Origin: an uncultured Anaeromyxobacter sp.
GTDB lineage: Bacteria > Myxococcota > Myxococcia > Myxococcales > Anaeromyxobacteraceae
Assembly: GCA_903874275.1 (NCBI GenBank)
Contig: CAIQRS010000026.1
Location: 1 to 64,000 of the forward strand
Direction: 5' to 3'
DNA: 64,000 nucleotides
Below the pieces are notes generated by a model. That model searched no databases and had not been told where the DNA came from. It was given only the letters and a program-made list of their open reading frames with translations. This document shows positions 35,688 through 42,955 of the stretch, piece after piece (position 1 is the first letter of the stretch; each line of letters begins with the position of its first letter). A program made the translations under genes and the position numbers.

Positions 35688-36329
35688 GTGGGATATTCGG
35701 TCAAAGAGGTCGTCTACACGCTTCAGGGAGAGGGCGTGAACGCGGGCAGGCCGGCTGTCTTCCTGCGCTTTGCTGGGTGCAACCTGTGGACCGGTCGAGC
35801 TGCGGACCGCGAGCTGGGCCCCGGGAGCTGCTCCCGGTGGTGCGACACCGACTTCGTTGGAGTGGACGGGGAGGGCGGGGGGCGCTTCCCCGGCCCAGCG
35901 AAGCTTGCCAACCAGGCGGCGAGGACCTGGGGGGAGAGACGCGGCCCTCGGCTCATTGTCTGCACGGGCGGAGAACCGCTGCTCCAGCTCGACACCCCTC
36001 TCGTCGATGAGCTCCACGCGCGGGATTTCGAGGTCGCCATCGAGACCAATGGCACGCTTCCAGTCCCCCGCGGTGTCGACTGGGTCTGCGTGAGCCCCAA
36101 GCTCGGAGGCGAGCTCAAGGTTCGTTCGGGGAGCGAGCTCAAGGTCGTGTACCCACAGGTCGGGATCGACCCGAAGTCCTTCGAGTCTCTGGACTTCAAG
36201 CACTTCCTCTTGCAGCCACTGGATGGCCCTGACCGCGACCAGAACACTGGCGAAGCCCTCCGGTTCTGTCTCGCGAATCCTCGGTGGCGGCTCAGCCTCC
36301 AGACGCACAAGCACCTTCGTATTCCTTGA
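35688..36329 (+). CDS. queE: 7-carboxy-7-deazaguanine synthase QueE (radical SAM)
   Basis: GTG 35688, five bases after the queC stop, gives 213 aa; no clear Shine-Dalgarno is seen, so translation probably depends on queC. YTLQGEG and FLRFAGCNLWTG open the radical-SAM barrel and CTGGEPLLQ follows. The cluster-binding cysteines read C-x16-C-x3-C (GSCSRWCDTDF). The related long-loop QueE type uses C-x14-C-x2-C, so this spacing is odd; the DNA reads TGC TCC CGG TGG TGC. The enzyme makes CDG from the QueD product. Function should be retained if the third Cys set still binds [4Fe-4S]. Confidence 0.94.
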   Translation: MGYSVKEVVYTLQGEGVNAGRPAVFLRFAGCNLWTGRAADRELGPGSCSRWCDTDFVGVDGEGGGRFPGPAKLANQAARTWGERRGPRLIVCTGGEPLLQLDTPLVDELHARDFEVAIETNGTLPVPRGVDWVCVSPKLGGELKVRSGSELKVVYPQVGIDPKSFESLDFKHFLLQPLDGPDRDQNTGEALRFCLANPRWRLSLQTHKHLRIP

Positions 36330-36345
36330 CTTGAGAGAGGACGGG

Positions 36346-36612
36346 ATGGCGCTGAACTGGAAGCTTGTCGGTGCGGAACATGTCACCCAGGCCTGCGAGC
36401 TGATCTCGCAGGGCAAGCTCGGAACGGCGCTTCGTGGCCGGGGACTTTTCGTCCAGTACAAGGACAAGAACCTTCCCGCCAAGGACGTGGCGCGGGCGGC
36501 CTACCTGCTGGCATGCGGGAAGCCACCTAATAGCTACCTGGACTTCGCCAGTGGCCAGTCAACTTTGGACATGTTTTCTCGGCTCGGCTTTCACGTCGCG
36601 AGGCGGAGCTAA
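36346..36612 (+). CDS. Small protein resembling the ScoMcrA N-terminal head domain
   Basis: The 88-aa protein starts at ATG 36346 after GAGAGAGGA. Its pattern, VQYKDKNLPAKDVARAAYLL followed by DFASGQSTLDMFSRLGFHV, follows the layout of the head domain seen at the N-terminus of ScoMcrA-type modification-dependent nucleases (Y-x-G-K-x-Y/L-P-x-K...A...G...F-x-x-G...LR-x-LGF-x-V). It lies between queE and queD in the same operon, and its stop directly abuts the queD ATG. A role in recognising modified DNA is an inference. The similarity is by eye. Confidence 0.6.
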   Translation: MALNWKLVGAEHVTQACELISQGKLGTALRGRGLFVQYKDKNLPAKDVARAAYLLACGKPPNSYLDFASGQSTLDMFSRLGFHVARRS

Positions 36613-36981
36613 ATGACCATGGAAATCTTCAAGGAGTTCACCTTCGAGTCGGCTCATCGGCTTCCAAATGTGCCGCCCGGTCACAAGTGCGGTCGGCTCC
36701 ATGGCCACTCGTTCAAGGTTGAGCTCTGGCTGCGGGGGTCACTGGGGTCCGAGTCTGGCTGGGTCATGGACTTCGCCGACGTGAAGAAGGCCTTCGCGCC
36801 CTTCTACGACCAGCTCGACCACCACTACCTCAACGAGATCGCTGGTCTCGAGAACCCTACGAGCGAAGTCCTGGCGCGCTGGATCTGGGGGAATGTCCAC
36901 CCCCAACTCAAGATGCTCTCGAAGGTCGTCGTCCGGGAGACCTGCACCTCCGGATGCGTCTACGCAGGGGAGGATAAGTAG
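36613..36981 (+). CDS. queD: 6-carboxytetrahydropterin synthase QueD
   Basis: The 122-aa product starts at ATG 36613, immediately after the preceding stop. The family zinc ligands are His 15 (FESAHRLPN), His 30 and His 32 (GRLHGHSF), with the catalytic Cys 26 just before. It also has the [11 protein letters not shown] segment and the DHHYLN motif. It turns dihydroneopterin triphosphate into 6-carboxytetrahydropterin for QueE. The folE2 start follows without a gap, so the two are coupled. Confidence 0.96.
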   Translation: MTMEIFKEFTFESAHRLPNVPPGHKCGRLHGHSFKVELWLRGSLGSESGWVMDFADVKKAFAPFYDQLDHHYLNEIAGLENPTSEVLARWIWGNVHPQLKMLSKVVVRETCTSGCVYAGEDK

Positions 36982-37776
36982 ATGCACGACATCCAGAGTC
37001 TTCATGACGACCGGAACATCCCGCTCGACCAGGTCGGTGTGACCGACCTGAGCTATCCGATTACGGTGTACGACCGAGCCAAGAAGGAGCAAGGGACCGT
37101 CGCCCGCTTCACCATGTCGGTCAGCCTTCCGCATCACTTCAAGGGCACGCACATGTCCCGCTTCATCGAGGTCATCGAGGGGCATCAGGGACTCGTGACA
37201 ATGAAGACGCTCCCCGGCATCCTGAGGGAGCTCAAGCGAAAGCTCGATGCCGAACGGGCACGAATCGAGGTTCGGTTCCCATACTTCATGGAGCGCTCCG
37301 CACCGGTCTCGAAGGCCAAGGGGCTCATGGATTACGAATGCTCGTTCGTGGGTGAGGTCAATGGCGGAGAAGACGACTTCATCCTCAGCGTCCGGGTGCC
37401 GGTGACAAGCTTGTGTCCCTGCAGCAAGGCAATCAGCGACTACGGAGCGCACAATCAGCGGGGGCTCATAACGATCCAGGTGCGCAGCGCACGCGGGCCG
37501 AAGAGGCAGCGCAAGATCATCTGGATTGAGGAACTCGTGGAGATCGCCGAGCGATCGGCGTCAGCGCCGGTCTATCCGCTTCTTAAGCGCGCCGACGAGC
37601 GGCACGTCACGATGCAGGCCTACGACAATCCGGTCTTCGTCGAGGACATCGTTCGCAACGTGGCCGTTCAGCTTCAGAAGGACAAGCGGGTGGCATGGTT
37701 CACGGTCGAGGCCGTCAACGCGGAGTCGATCCACAACCACAGCGCCTTCGCCCGTACCACCTGGCAGCGTTCCTGA
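36982..37776 (+). CDS. folE2: GTP cyclohydrolase IB (FolE2)
   Basis: The 264-aa product, on ATG 36982 directly after the queD stop, has the FolE2 signature: DLSYPITVYDR, SLPHHFKGTHMSRF, TSLCPCSKAISDYGAHNQRG with Cys 145 and 147, and NAESIHNHSAFA near the end. FolE2 makes dihydroneopterin triphosphate from GTP using a broad range of metals, unlike the zinc enzyme FolE. It feeds QueD. Having its own committed first enzyme makes this locus a self-contained preQ0 factory. QueF, a smaller relative, was considered and rejected by length and motifs. Confidence 0.95.
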   Translation: MHDIQSLHDDRNIPLDQVGVTDLSYPITVYDRAKKEQGTVARFTMSVSLPHHFKGTHMSRFIEVIEGHQGLVTMKTLPGILRELKRKLDAERARIEVRFPYFMERSAPVSKAKGLMDYECSFVGEVNGGEDDFILSVRVPVTSLCPCSKAISDYGAHNQRGLITIQVRSARGPKRQRKIIWIEELVEIAERSASAPVYPLLKRADERHVTMQAYDNPVFVEDIVRNVAVQLQKDKRVAWFTVEAVNAESIHNHSAFARTTWQRS

Positions 37777-37782
37777 CCTGGG

Positions 37783-38994
37783 ATGCGGTTCGACCTTCAT
37801 CTCCGGCAGGACCTGAAGACCAAGGTCGACGACCTGGCTCGCCGCATGAGCGAGTGGGAAGAGAAGCCGCCTCTCGGTGACGAGGACAGGCGACGCCTCC
37901 GGGAAGCTATCGTCCCGTTCAACCACACAACCTCGGGTGAAGACTTCTCCGTCGGAGGCGTGGACGGAACAGGTGACTTTCCGTCGGTCTCCTATGCCGA
38001 CTCCTTCGTACACGTCGCGGTGGCGCAGGGAGTTCTATACGCGACCGATGCTCTGTCGGGGCTACGAGAAGTTGAGGCATTGGCGCCCGTGGTCGAAATG
38101 GTCTGGCTTCCGGAGGAAGAGGCACGCCGGAGGAAGGGGCTCGACGACGCTTTTGCTGCCCTTGCCGGGAGACCAGTCCAAGACGTCATCGCAACCTCGG
38201 ACTATCGGGTGCTCAAGGCAAAGTACGCGAGGGCGGCCCAGCCCGTCGAAGAACTCGAGGAACGGCTCATCCGGCCTCATGCATCGGACATGGCTAATCT
38301 CGGTATCCAGTTGCGATCGACTGCCGAGCTCGGCGCTGCGCTTCGTCTGATTGGACTCCGACCAAAGTATGTGCTCGTAGATGGCACTCTCTCACTACCG
38401 CTCGTGACGCGTTCCGGGGAGAGTCTCTTCTTTGAGCACTTGAAGCGGCTCTGTTGCGTATCTGCCCTTGAGCAGGACGTCGGATTCCTGGCGCTCTCCA
38501 AGTCTCACGGGGTCCGGTCCGTGGAGATGCTCGAGGAGCTCGCGGCTGAGAAGCTTGGCCTGCCTCCAGGGGGGCGTCCCGAGCACTGGTACCTTCGAAT
38601 TCCAACGCCGGAAGAGGACGGATGGGAAACACCGCTTGTTGAGGGGCGGACGCTTCCGCCCGTCGCGGCAATGACCTACTTGGTTCGCCTTCACCGCTCC
38701 ACGCCGGTGTTGCGACTCGACATGGCTCTTGCCTGGTGGCGACGTCATCTCCGCGGCACCAATGATGTCGAGACGCGACGGCTGGAGCAGCAGCTCTTCC
38801 AAGACCTTGATCGATGCAGTCACGACCAGCGCTGCTACGGTTACCCGTATCCGATCAAGGCCGGACACGATCGAGCATCGTTATCCGAGCCGGAGCGAGT
38901 CGCCTTGCGAAAGCAGATCGTGGATGCAGCTGTACGGGCGGGTATGAAGCCATCGCTCTTCCGGAGTGCTTCGAAGGCGACGCGACACGAGTGA
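37783..38994 (+). CDS. nurA: NurA-domain nuclease
   Basis: The 403-aa product carries NurA motifs in order: VGGVDGTGDFPSVS (Asp 61 near the start), VLVDGTLSLPLV near residue 199, VGFLALSKSHGV, the PVLRLDMAL segment and CYGYPYPIKAGHDRASLS at the end. NurA is a 5'-3' exonuclease that works with HerA; the HerA-like ATPase gene follows immediately (10 bases). The pair is commonly a repair machine in archaea and a defence module in bacteria. It sits between folE2 and the DpdA-type gene in the plus-strand operon, so it is a good candidate restriction or DNA-processing arm of the modification system. Confidence 0.88.
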   Translation: MRFDLHLRQDLKTKVDDLARRMSEWEEKPPLGDEDRRRLREAIVPFNHTTSGEDFSVGGVDGTGDFPSVSYADSFVHVAVAQGVLYATDALSGLREVEALAPVVEMVWLPEEEARRRKGLDDAFAALAGRPVQDVIATSDYRVLKAKYARAAQPVEELEERLIRPHASDMANLGIQLRSTAELGAALRLIGLRPKYVLVDGTLSLPLVTRSGESLFFEHLKRLCCVSALEQDVGFLALSKSHGVRSVEMLEELAAEKLGLPPGGRPEHWYLRIPTPEEDGWETPLVEGRTLPPVAAMTYLVRLHRSTPVLRLDMALAWWRRHLRGTNDVETRRLEQQLFQDLDRCSHDQRCYGYPYPIKAGHDRASLSEPERVALRKQIVDAAVRAGMKPSLFRSASKATRHE

Positions 38995-39004
38995 GGGAGA
39001 GGCG

Positions 39005-40780
39005 ATGACGACCGAGGAGATTCTTCGCGGGCTCGGCGAACGGTTCGGCATCCTCGCCGACAGCGACACCCGTACGCTCACGGTCTTGGCACGCAACGGC
39101 GACGTCGCAGTCGGCGATCTCTTCCTGTTGCCGTGTCGTCGGGGAGGGCAGCGATTCTACCTGTTCCGAACAACGAGCTACGCAAACGTGATGAATAGGA
39201 CGTTGGAAATGAACGACGTCGCGCGGTCGAAACTGACGATGCCCGACTCCTACCTGGCGCAGGACCTCGCGGAAGAGCTCCTCATCCAGCTCGAAGGCGC
39301 AGTGCTTGGCTACTCGGAACAGACGGAGAGTGGAGCGTGGGTGCTCCACCGTCCACGCCGTCTTCCTTCCCACCTGACCGACGTTTTCCGTGTCGGAGAC
39401 ACCGAGGGTGCCGCTGCGGCGGTCCGTGAGCTCATCGGATCGCAGCTGGGGAACGGTGACCTTCCGGTAGGGGAGTTGCTTGCGGGAGAAAGTTCCCTGG
39501 GTGGCGTCACCATTCAGCTCCCCATCTGGGCACTGAGCCATCACCTCGGTGTCTTCGGGCGAACGGGCTGTGGGAAAAGCAATCTGATGATGGTGCTGCT
39601 TCGCTCGGTCCTGGAGCATAACCGGCTGGTCGGTCGAGGGGAGCGTCAGGAGCGGCTGGGTTCCATCCTGGCCATCGACCCGCACGACGAATTTCGAACC
39701 TGGCACGCGACGTCGGGGGGCGCGGACGGGTTGCGAGGCATCGTGGCCGCTTGGAGCAATGAGGAGCGCGCAGCTATGGCAGCGCCCTTCTACTACCTAA
39801 CGGCCCGAGACGTAACGGAGCCACTCGAGCGGAGGGTCAGGCTTTCTCGTGGCGACGTAGCACCCGAAGACCTGTTCAGCATCATGGAGTTCTCTGAGCA
39901 GCAGGCAGCCTTCGCGAACCAGTATTTCAGCCAACATGGAGAAGTCTGGATCTCTCGCCTCCTCCTCGGTGACGTAGCGATGGACGACCAGGGAGAGGCG
40001 GGTACCGACTTCTTGCAGGGCACTGTGTCAGCGGTCCAGCGGCGGCTCGGAGCCCTTCGGCACGGACAGACTCGCGTCTTCACGCGGTTCGACCCTGAGG
40101 CCGGATACGCCTACGACTCGACTCTTCCGGATCTGGTCTGCGCGCTAGAGCAGGGAAGGGTGATCGCGGTCGATACAACACTCATGTCGGAGACCGAGCA
40201 GTTCCTTCTGACGACAGTTGTGGCTCGAGTCCTCTTCGCTCTGCGTCGGGCACTGAGGGCAGCCACGGATGCATCCGGTCTACGCCGCGCCATTCGCGTG
40301 GCCCTCGGCGACGAAGGCGGAAGGCAGATTGGTCTCAGGACGTTGGCGAGCGAGCTCGAGAACCGACTCGACTCGGGCCAGCTGCCGTACCTTGACGGCG
40401 AACGGGTGCGCACTCCTGCGGAGCTGCCGCACGTGAACGTCGTGGTCGAAGAGGCCCCGAGCATCTTGAATCCGGAAAGGATGAGATTCGGGAGCGTATT
40501 CCGCGACATCAGCCGTCAGGGACGCAAGTTTGGCATCGGACTCACGGTGGTGAGTCAGCAGGTCACCGAAATCGACAAGGGCATCCTCACACAGATCAAC
40601 ACGGAGCTCACGATGTCGCTGGGCAACGAAGAGGAGCGCCGCGCGGCGGTCCAGAACGCCTCAGCAGACCTGAGGGGTTTTGAGCAAGAGCTTCAGGTGC
40701 TTGGTCGAGGCCAGGCGGTCATGACGGCTTCATACCGAGAGATGCCCCTTCCACTGGCCGTTCCGGACTTCGACGGGTAG
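39005..40780 (+). CDS. herA: HerA-like FtsK-type ATPase
   Basis: From ATG 39005, preceded by GGGAGAGGCG, the product is 591 aa. It has a beta-barrel HAS-like N-terminus, Walker A GRTGCGKS at 185-192, ILAIDPHDEF downstream, Walker B VVVEEAPSILN near residue 480, and the arginine-finger region SRQGRKFGIGLTVVSQQ. It forms a hexameric DNA translocase with NurA in known systems. Position in the operon is nurA, herA, then the DpdA-type gene. Confidence 0.92.
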   Translation: MTTEEILRGLGERFGILADSDTRTLTVLARNGDVAVGDLFLLPCRRGGQRFYLFRTTSYANVMNRTLEMNDVARSKLTMPDSYLAQDLAEELLIQLEGAVLGYSEQTESGAWVLHRPRRLPSHLTDVFRVGDTEGAAAAVRELIGSQLGNGDLPVGELLAGESSLGGVTIQLPIWALSHHLGVFGRTGCGKSNLMMVLLRSVLEHNRLVGRGERQERLGSILAIDPHDEFRTWHATSGGADGLRGIVAAWSNEERAAMAAPFYYLTARDVTEPLERRVRLSRGDVAPEDLFSIMEFSEQQAAFANQYFSQHGEVWISRLLLGDVAMDDQGEAGTDFLQGTVSAVQRRLGALRHGQTRVFTRFDPEAGYAYDSTLPDLVCALEQGRVIAVDTTLMSETEQFLLTTVVARVLFALRRALRAATDASGLRRAIRVALGDEGGRQIGLRTLASELENRLDSGQLPYLDGERVRTPAELPHVNVVVEEAPSILNPERMRFGSVFRDISRQGRKFGIGLTVVSQQVTEIDKGILTQINTELTMSLGNEEERRAAVQNASADLRGFEQELQVLGRGQAVMTASYREMPLPLAVPDFDG

Positions 40781-40856
40781 CCGCAATTCCGTTACTTGCT
40801 GCTACATTGCGAGGGCACTTCCATCTGGGATGAAGCCGTTACCCCAGGAGACTTTG

Positions 40857-42908
40857 ATGCGCATTGTCGTCGTCACCTCATGCACCGGTGAGAAGTCCGT
40901 TTCCGCACCAAAGCAACTTACGATGGAGGATTTCCGCAAGGGGGCCTCCCACCTGCAGAAAAGAGAAGCGGAGCTCTCTGCTCTCGCAGCGCCTGCGGAG
41001 GCCCTGTACTCCGGTCAACAGCACATTCGCCTCATGAGGGGGGTATCGGAGTTTCGCTCCTGGGGAGCGAATGCCGCCGCCACGCTGGACCTGTGGATTC
41101 TCTCCGCCGGGTACGGCCTAGTCCCCTCGAATCAGATACTAGCGCCATATGAAGCGACATTCTCCGGCATGTCAAAGGCGGAGGTTGCTTTGTGGTCGGC
41201 ACAACTAAAGATCCGGGAACACACAGCCCGTGTGCTTCGGGAGCCGGCCACAGCAGCGATGCTGCTACTTGGGGACTCCTACCTTGATGCCCTGGACCTA
41301 AACTCCATAGACGAACTTGGGGCAACGACGCTCGTATTGTGCAGCAGAAAATCGGCGCAGAAGCTTCGACGGCGACCTAACCTTCGGCCCGTACCGCTCG
41401 ACACCTCCGATACAAAGCGGTTCGGCGCGGGTCTTGTGGCGTTAAAGGGAGAACTCGGCGCGAGACTTCTTAGCGCCATGGCGTCTAATCCAGCGTTGGT
41501 CGGGGACCTCGCTGACCCAGCGTTCGACGTCTTAGCAGTGCTCGAAAGCGCTACAAAGCAAACAACTACGAAGCGCCGGCACACTCCGAAAGCCAACCCG
41601 AATGTGGACCGCGTTGTTAGCCTGCCCGCCACTTGGGTCGAGCAACGAGCGAGGAGGAAGCTCAAATACTTTATCCCTGAGTGGGACGATTTGGTCGATC
41701 CGGACTATGACTTCCAGTTGGATGTCCATTCCGGTGGAAGTTCTGATTGGTCTAATGAGGTCTTCGCCCACCAGATCTATTCGGTCCCGCAGTACGATGG
41801 AATTCTCATCTCAAAGGTCGTGGCAGAAAAGAATCGAAGGAAGAAGGCGCGCGTTAACGGGCTCGGAGTACATCGCTACGTCCGAGTTCCGCGTGCCTTC
41901 CCGATGATGGGTGACTGTGGAGCCTTTGGTTACATTCTCGATCGAATCCCTCCGTACTCGACGGCTGAAATGCTGGAGTATTACTCGCGCCTTGATTTTG
42001 ATTTTGGTGTGTCGATCGACCACCTGATCGTCAAAGCGACGATGCCTCAGAAGGAGGAGCGCTTCCGCATCACCATCGACAATGCTGAAGCCTTCATTAG
42101 GGAGCACGAGAAGCTTGGCCTGGGCTGGGTACCAGTAGGGGCTGCTCAAGGGTGGGACCCTTCAAGCTACGCGAAGGCTGCACAGTCACTGGCCAAGATG
42201 GGGTATCGCTACATTGCCCTCGGTGGTCTTGTTCGCACTCCGACACCCGAGGTGATCCGAACGATACAGGCAGCGCGCGACGCAGTTCCCGACAGCGTTG
42301 AGTTCCACGTTTTCGGCCTAGCCCGGCTCGCGGCCGTGCGTGACTTCGTGCGCCTTGGGGTTCGGTCCGTCGATAGCGCGTCCTACCTCCGTCGTGCATG
42401 GATGGGTACAACTGGCAACTACATCGCGCTTGACGGGCAGCGATATGGAGCGATACGAATCCCAAGGGTTGGTTCTAGTTTCCGTGCAAAGCGAATCATC
42501 GCTAGCGGGAAAGTGACACTCGCAAAGTTGACGCGCCTAGAGACGGAGTGCCTTGCCGCAGTCCGTAACCTTGACCGAGGAACTGGAAACATCAAATCTG
42601 CGCTGGACCTGGTCCACGAATACGACTGCCTGATCGACGCAGACCGACCCGACAACCGCGCGGTGTTACGACGTACGCTTGAAGTAGCACCTTGGAAGTC
42701 ATGTCCCTGCTCCATCTGCCGGGACTATGGCGTTGAAGTTGCGATCTTTCGCGGGAACAATAGGAATCGGCGTCGCGGCTTTCATAACACCTTCGTGTTC
42801 GATTCCCTCTTGGAGCGCGCGCTAGCTGGCGATGCATCCGTCAGACTCTTAGACGCGGCCGAGGAGTCGGAGGCCGATCCCCAGCTGAATCTCACCTACT
42901 CTTCGTAG
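40857..42908 (+). CDS. dpdA: DpdA-type DNA transglycosylase with N-terminal DUF6884-like domain
   Basis: From ATG 40857, behind CAGGAGACTTTG, the product is 683 aa. Residues 1-150 resemble DUF6884 (VVVTSCTGEK, LYSGQQHIRLMRGV, WILSAGYGLVP, PYEATFSGM). Residues about 290-560 are a TGT barrel: general-base Asp 353 in MGDCGAFGY, an ALGGLVRTP segment, and the nucleophile Asp 506 in RSVDSASYLR. The zinc site is C616-x-C618-x2-C621 with His 643. DpdA enzymes exchange guanine in DNA for preQ0. Here the fold is fused to an extra domain of unknown role. It follows herA by 76 bases and precedes the 652-aa gene. Base composition is less GC-rich than neighbours. Confidence 0.88.
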   Translation: MRIVVVTSCTGEKSVSAPKQLTMEDFRKGASHLQKREAELSALAAPAEALYSGQQHIRLMRGVSEFRSWGANAAATLDLWILSAGYGLVPSNQILAPYEATFSGMSKAEVALWSAQLKIREHTARVLREPATAAMLLLGDSYLDALDLNSIDELGATTLVLCSRKSAQKLRRRPNLRPVPLDTSDTKRFGAGLVALKGELGARLLSAMASNPALVGDLADPAFDVLAVLESATKQTTTKRRHTPKANPNVDRVVSLPATWVEQRARRKLKYFIPEWDDLVDPDYDFQLDVHSGGSSDWSNEVFAHQIYSVPQYDGILISKVVAEKNRRKKARVNGLGVHRYVRVPRAFPMMGDCGAFGYILDRIPPYSTAEMLEYYSRLDFDFGVSIDHLIVKATMPQKEERFRITIDNAEAFIREHEKLGLGWVPVGAAQGWDPSSYAKAAQSLAKMGYRYIALGGLVRTPTPEVIRTIQAARDAVPDSVEFHVFGLARLAAVRDFVRLGVRSVDSASYLRRAWMGTTGNYIALDGQRYGAIRIPRVGSSFRAKRIIASGKVTLAKLTRLETECLAAVRNLDRGTGNIKSALDLVHEYDCLIDADRPDNRAVLRRTLEVAPWKSCPCSICRDYGVEVAIFRGNNRNRRRGFHNTFVFDSLLERALAGDASVRLLDAAEESEADPQLNLTYSS

Positions 42909-42922
42909 TCACCAACTGTGCT

Positions 42923-42939
42923 AGCGTTTCGCGAACGCT
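42923..42939. promoter_or_regulatory. Inverted repeat before the 652-aa gene
   Basis: AGCGTT, TCGCG, AACGCT: perfect 6-bp arms in the 47-base gap between the dpdA stop and the next start. It could be a weak terminator or an operator; it leaves the Shine-Dalgarno free. Confidence 0.35.
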
Positions 42940-42955
42940 GATTGTAGGAGAGTTC

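Noticed and set aside
36982-37776. FolE2 as QueF
   Set aside because: Both share the T-fold, but length (264 aa), the SLPHHFKGTHMSRF block and CPCSK placement fit FolE2. No QueF motif (the E(S/L)K(S/A)hK(L/Y)(Y/F/W) sequence) is seen.
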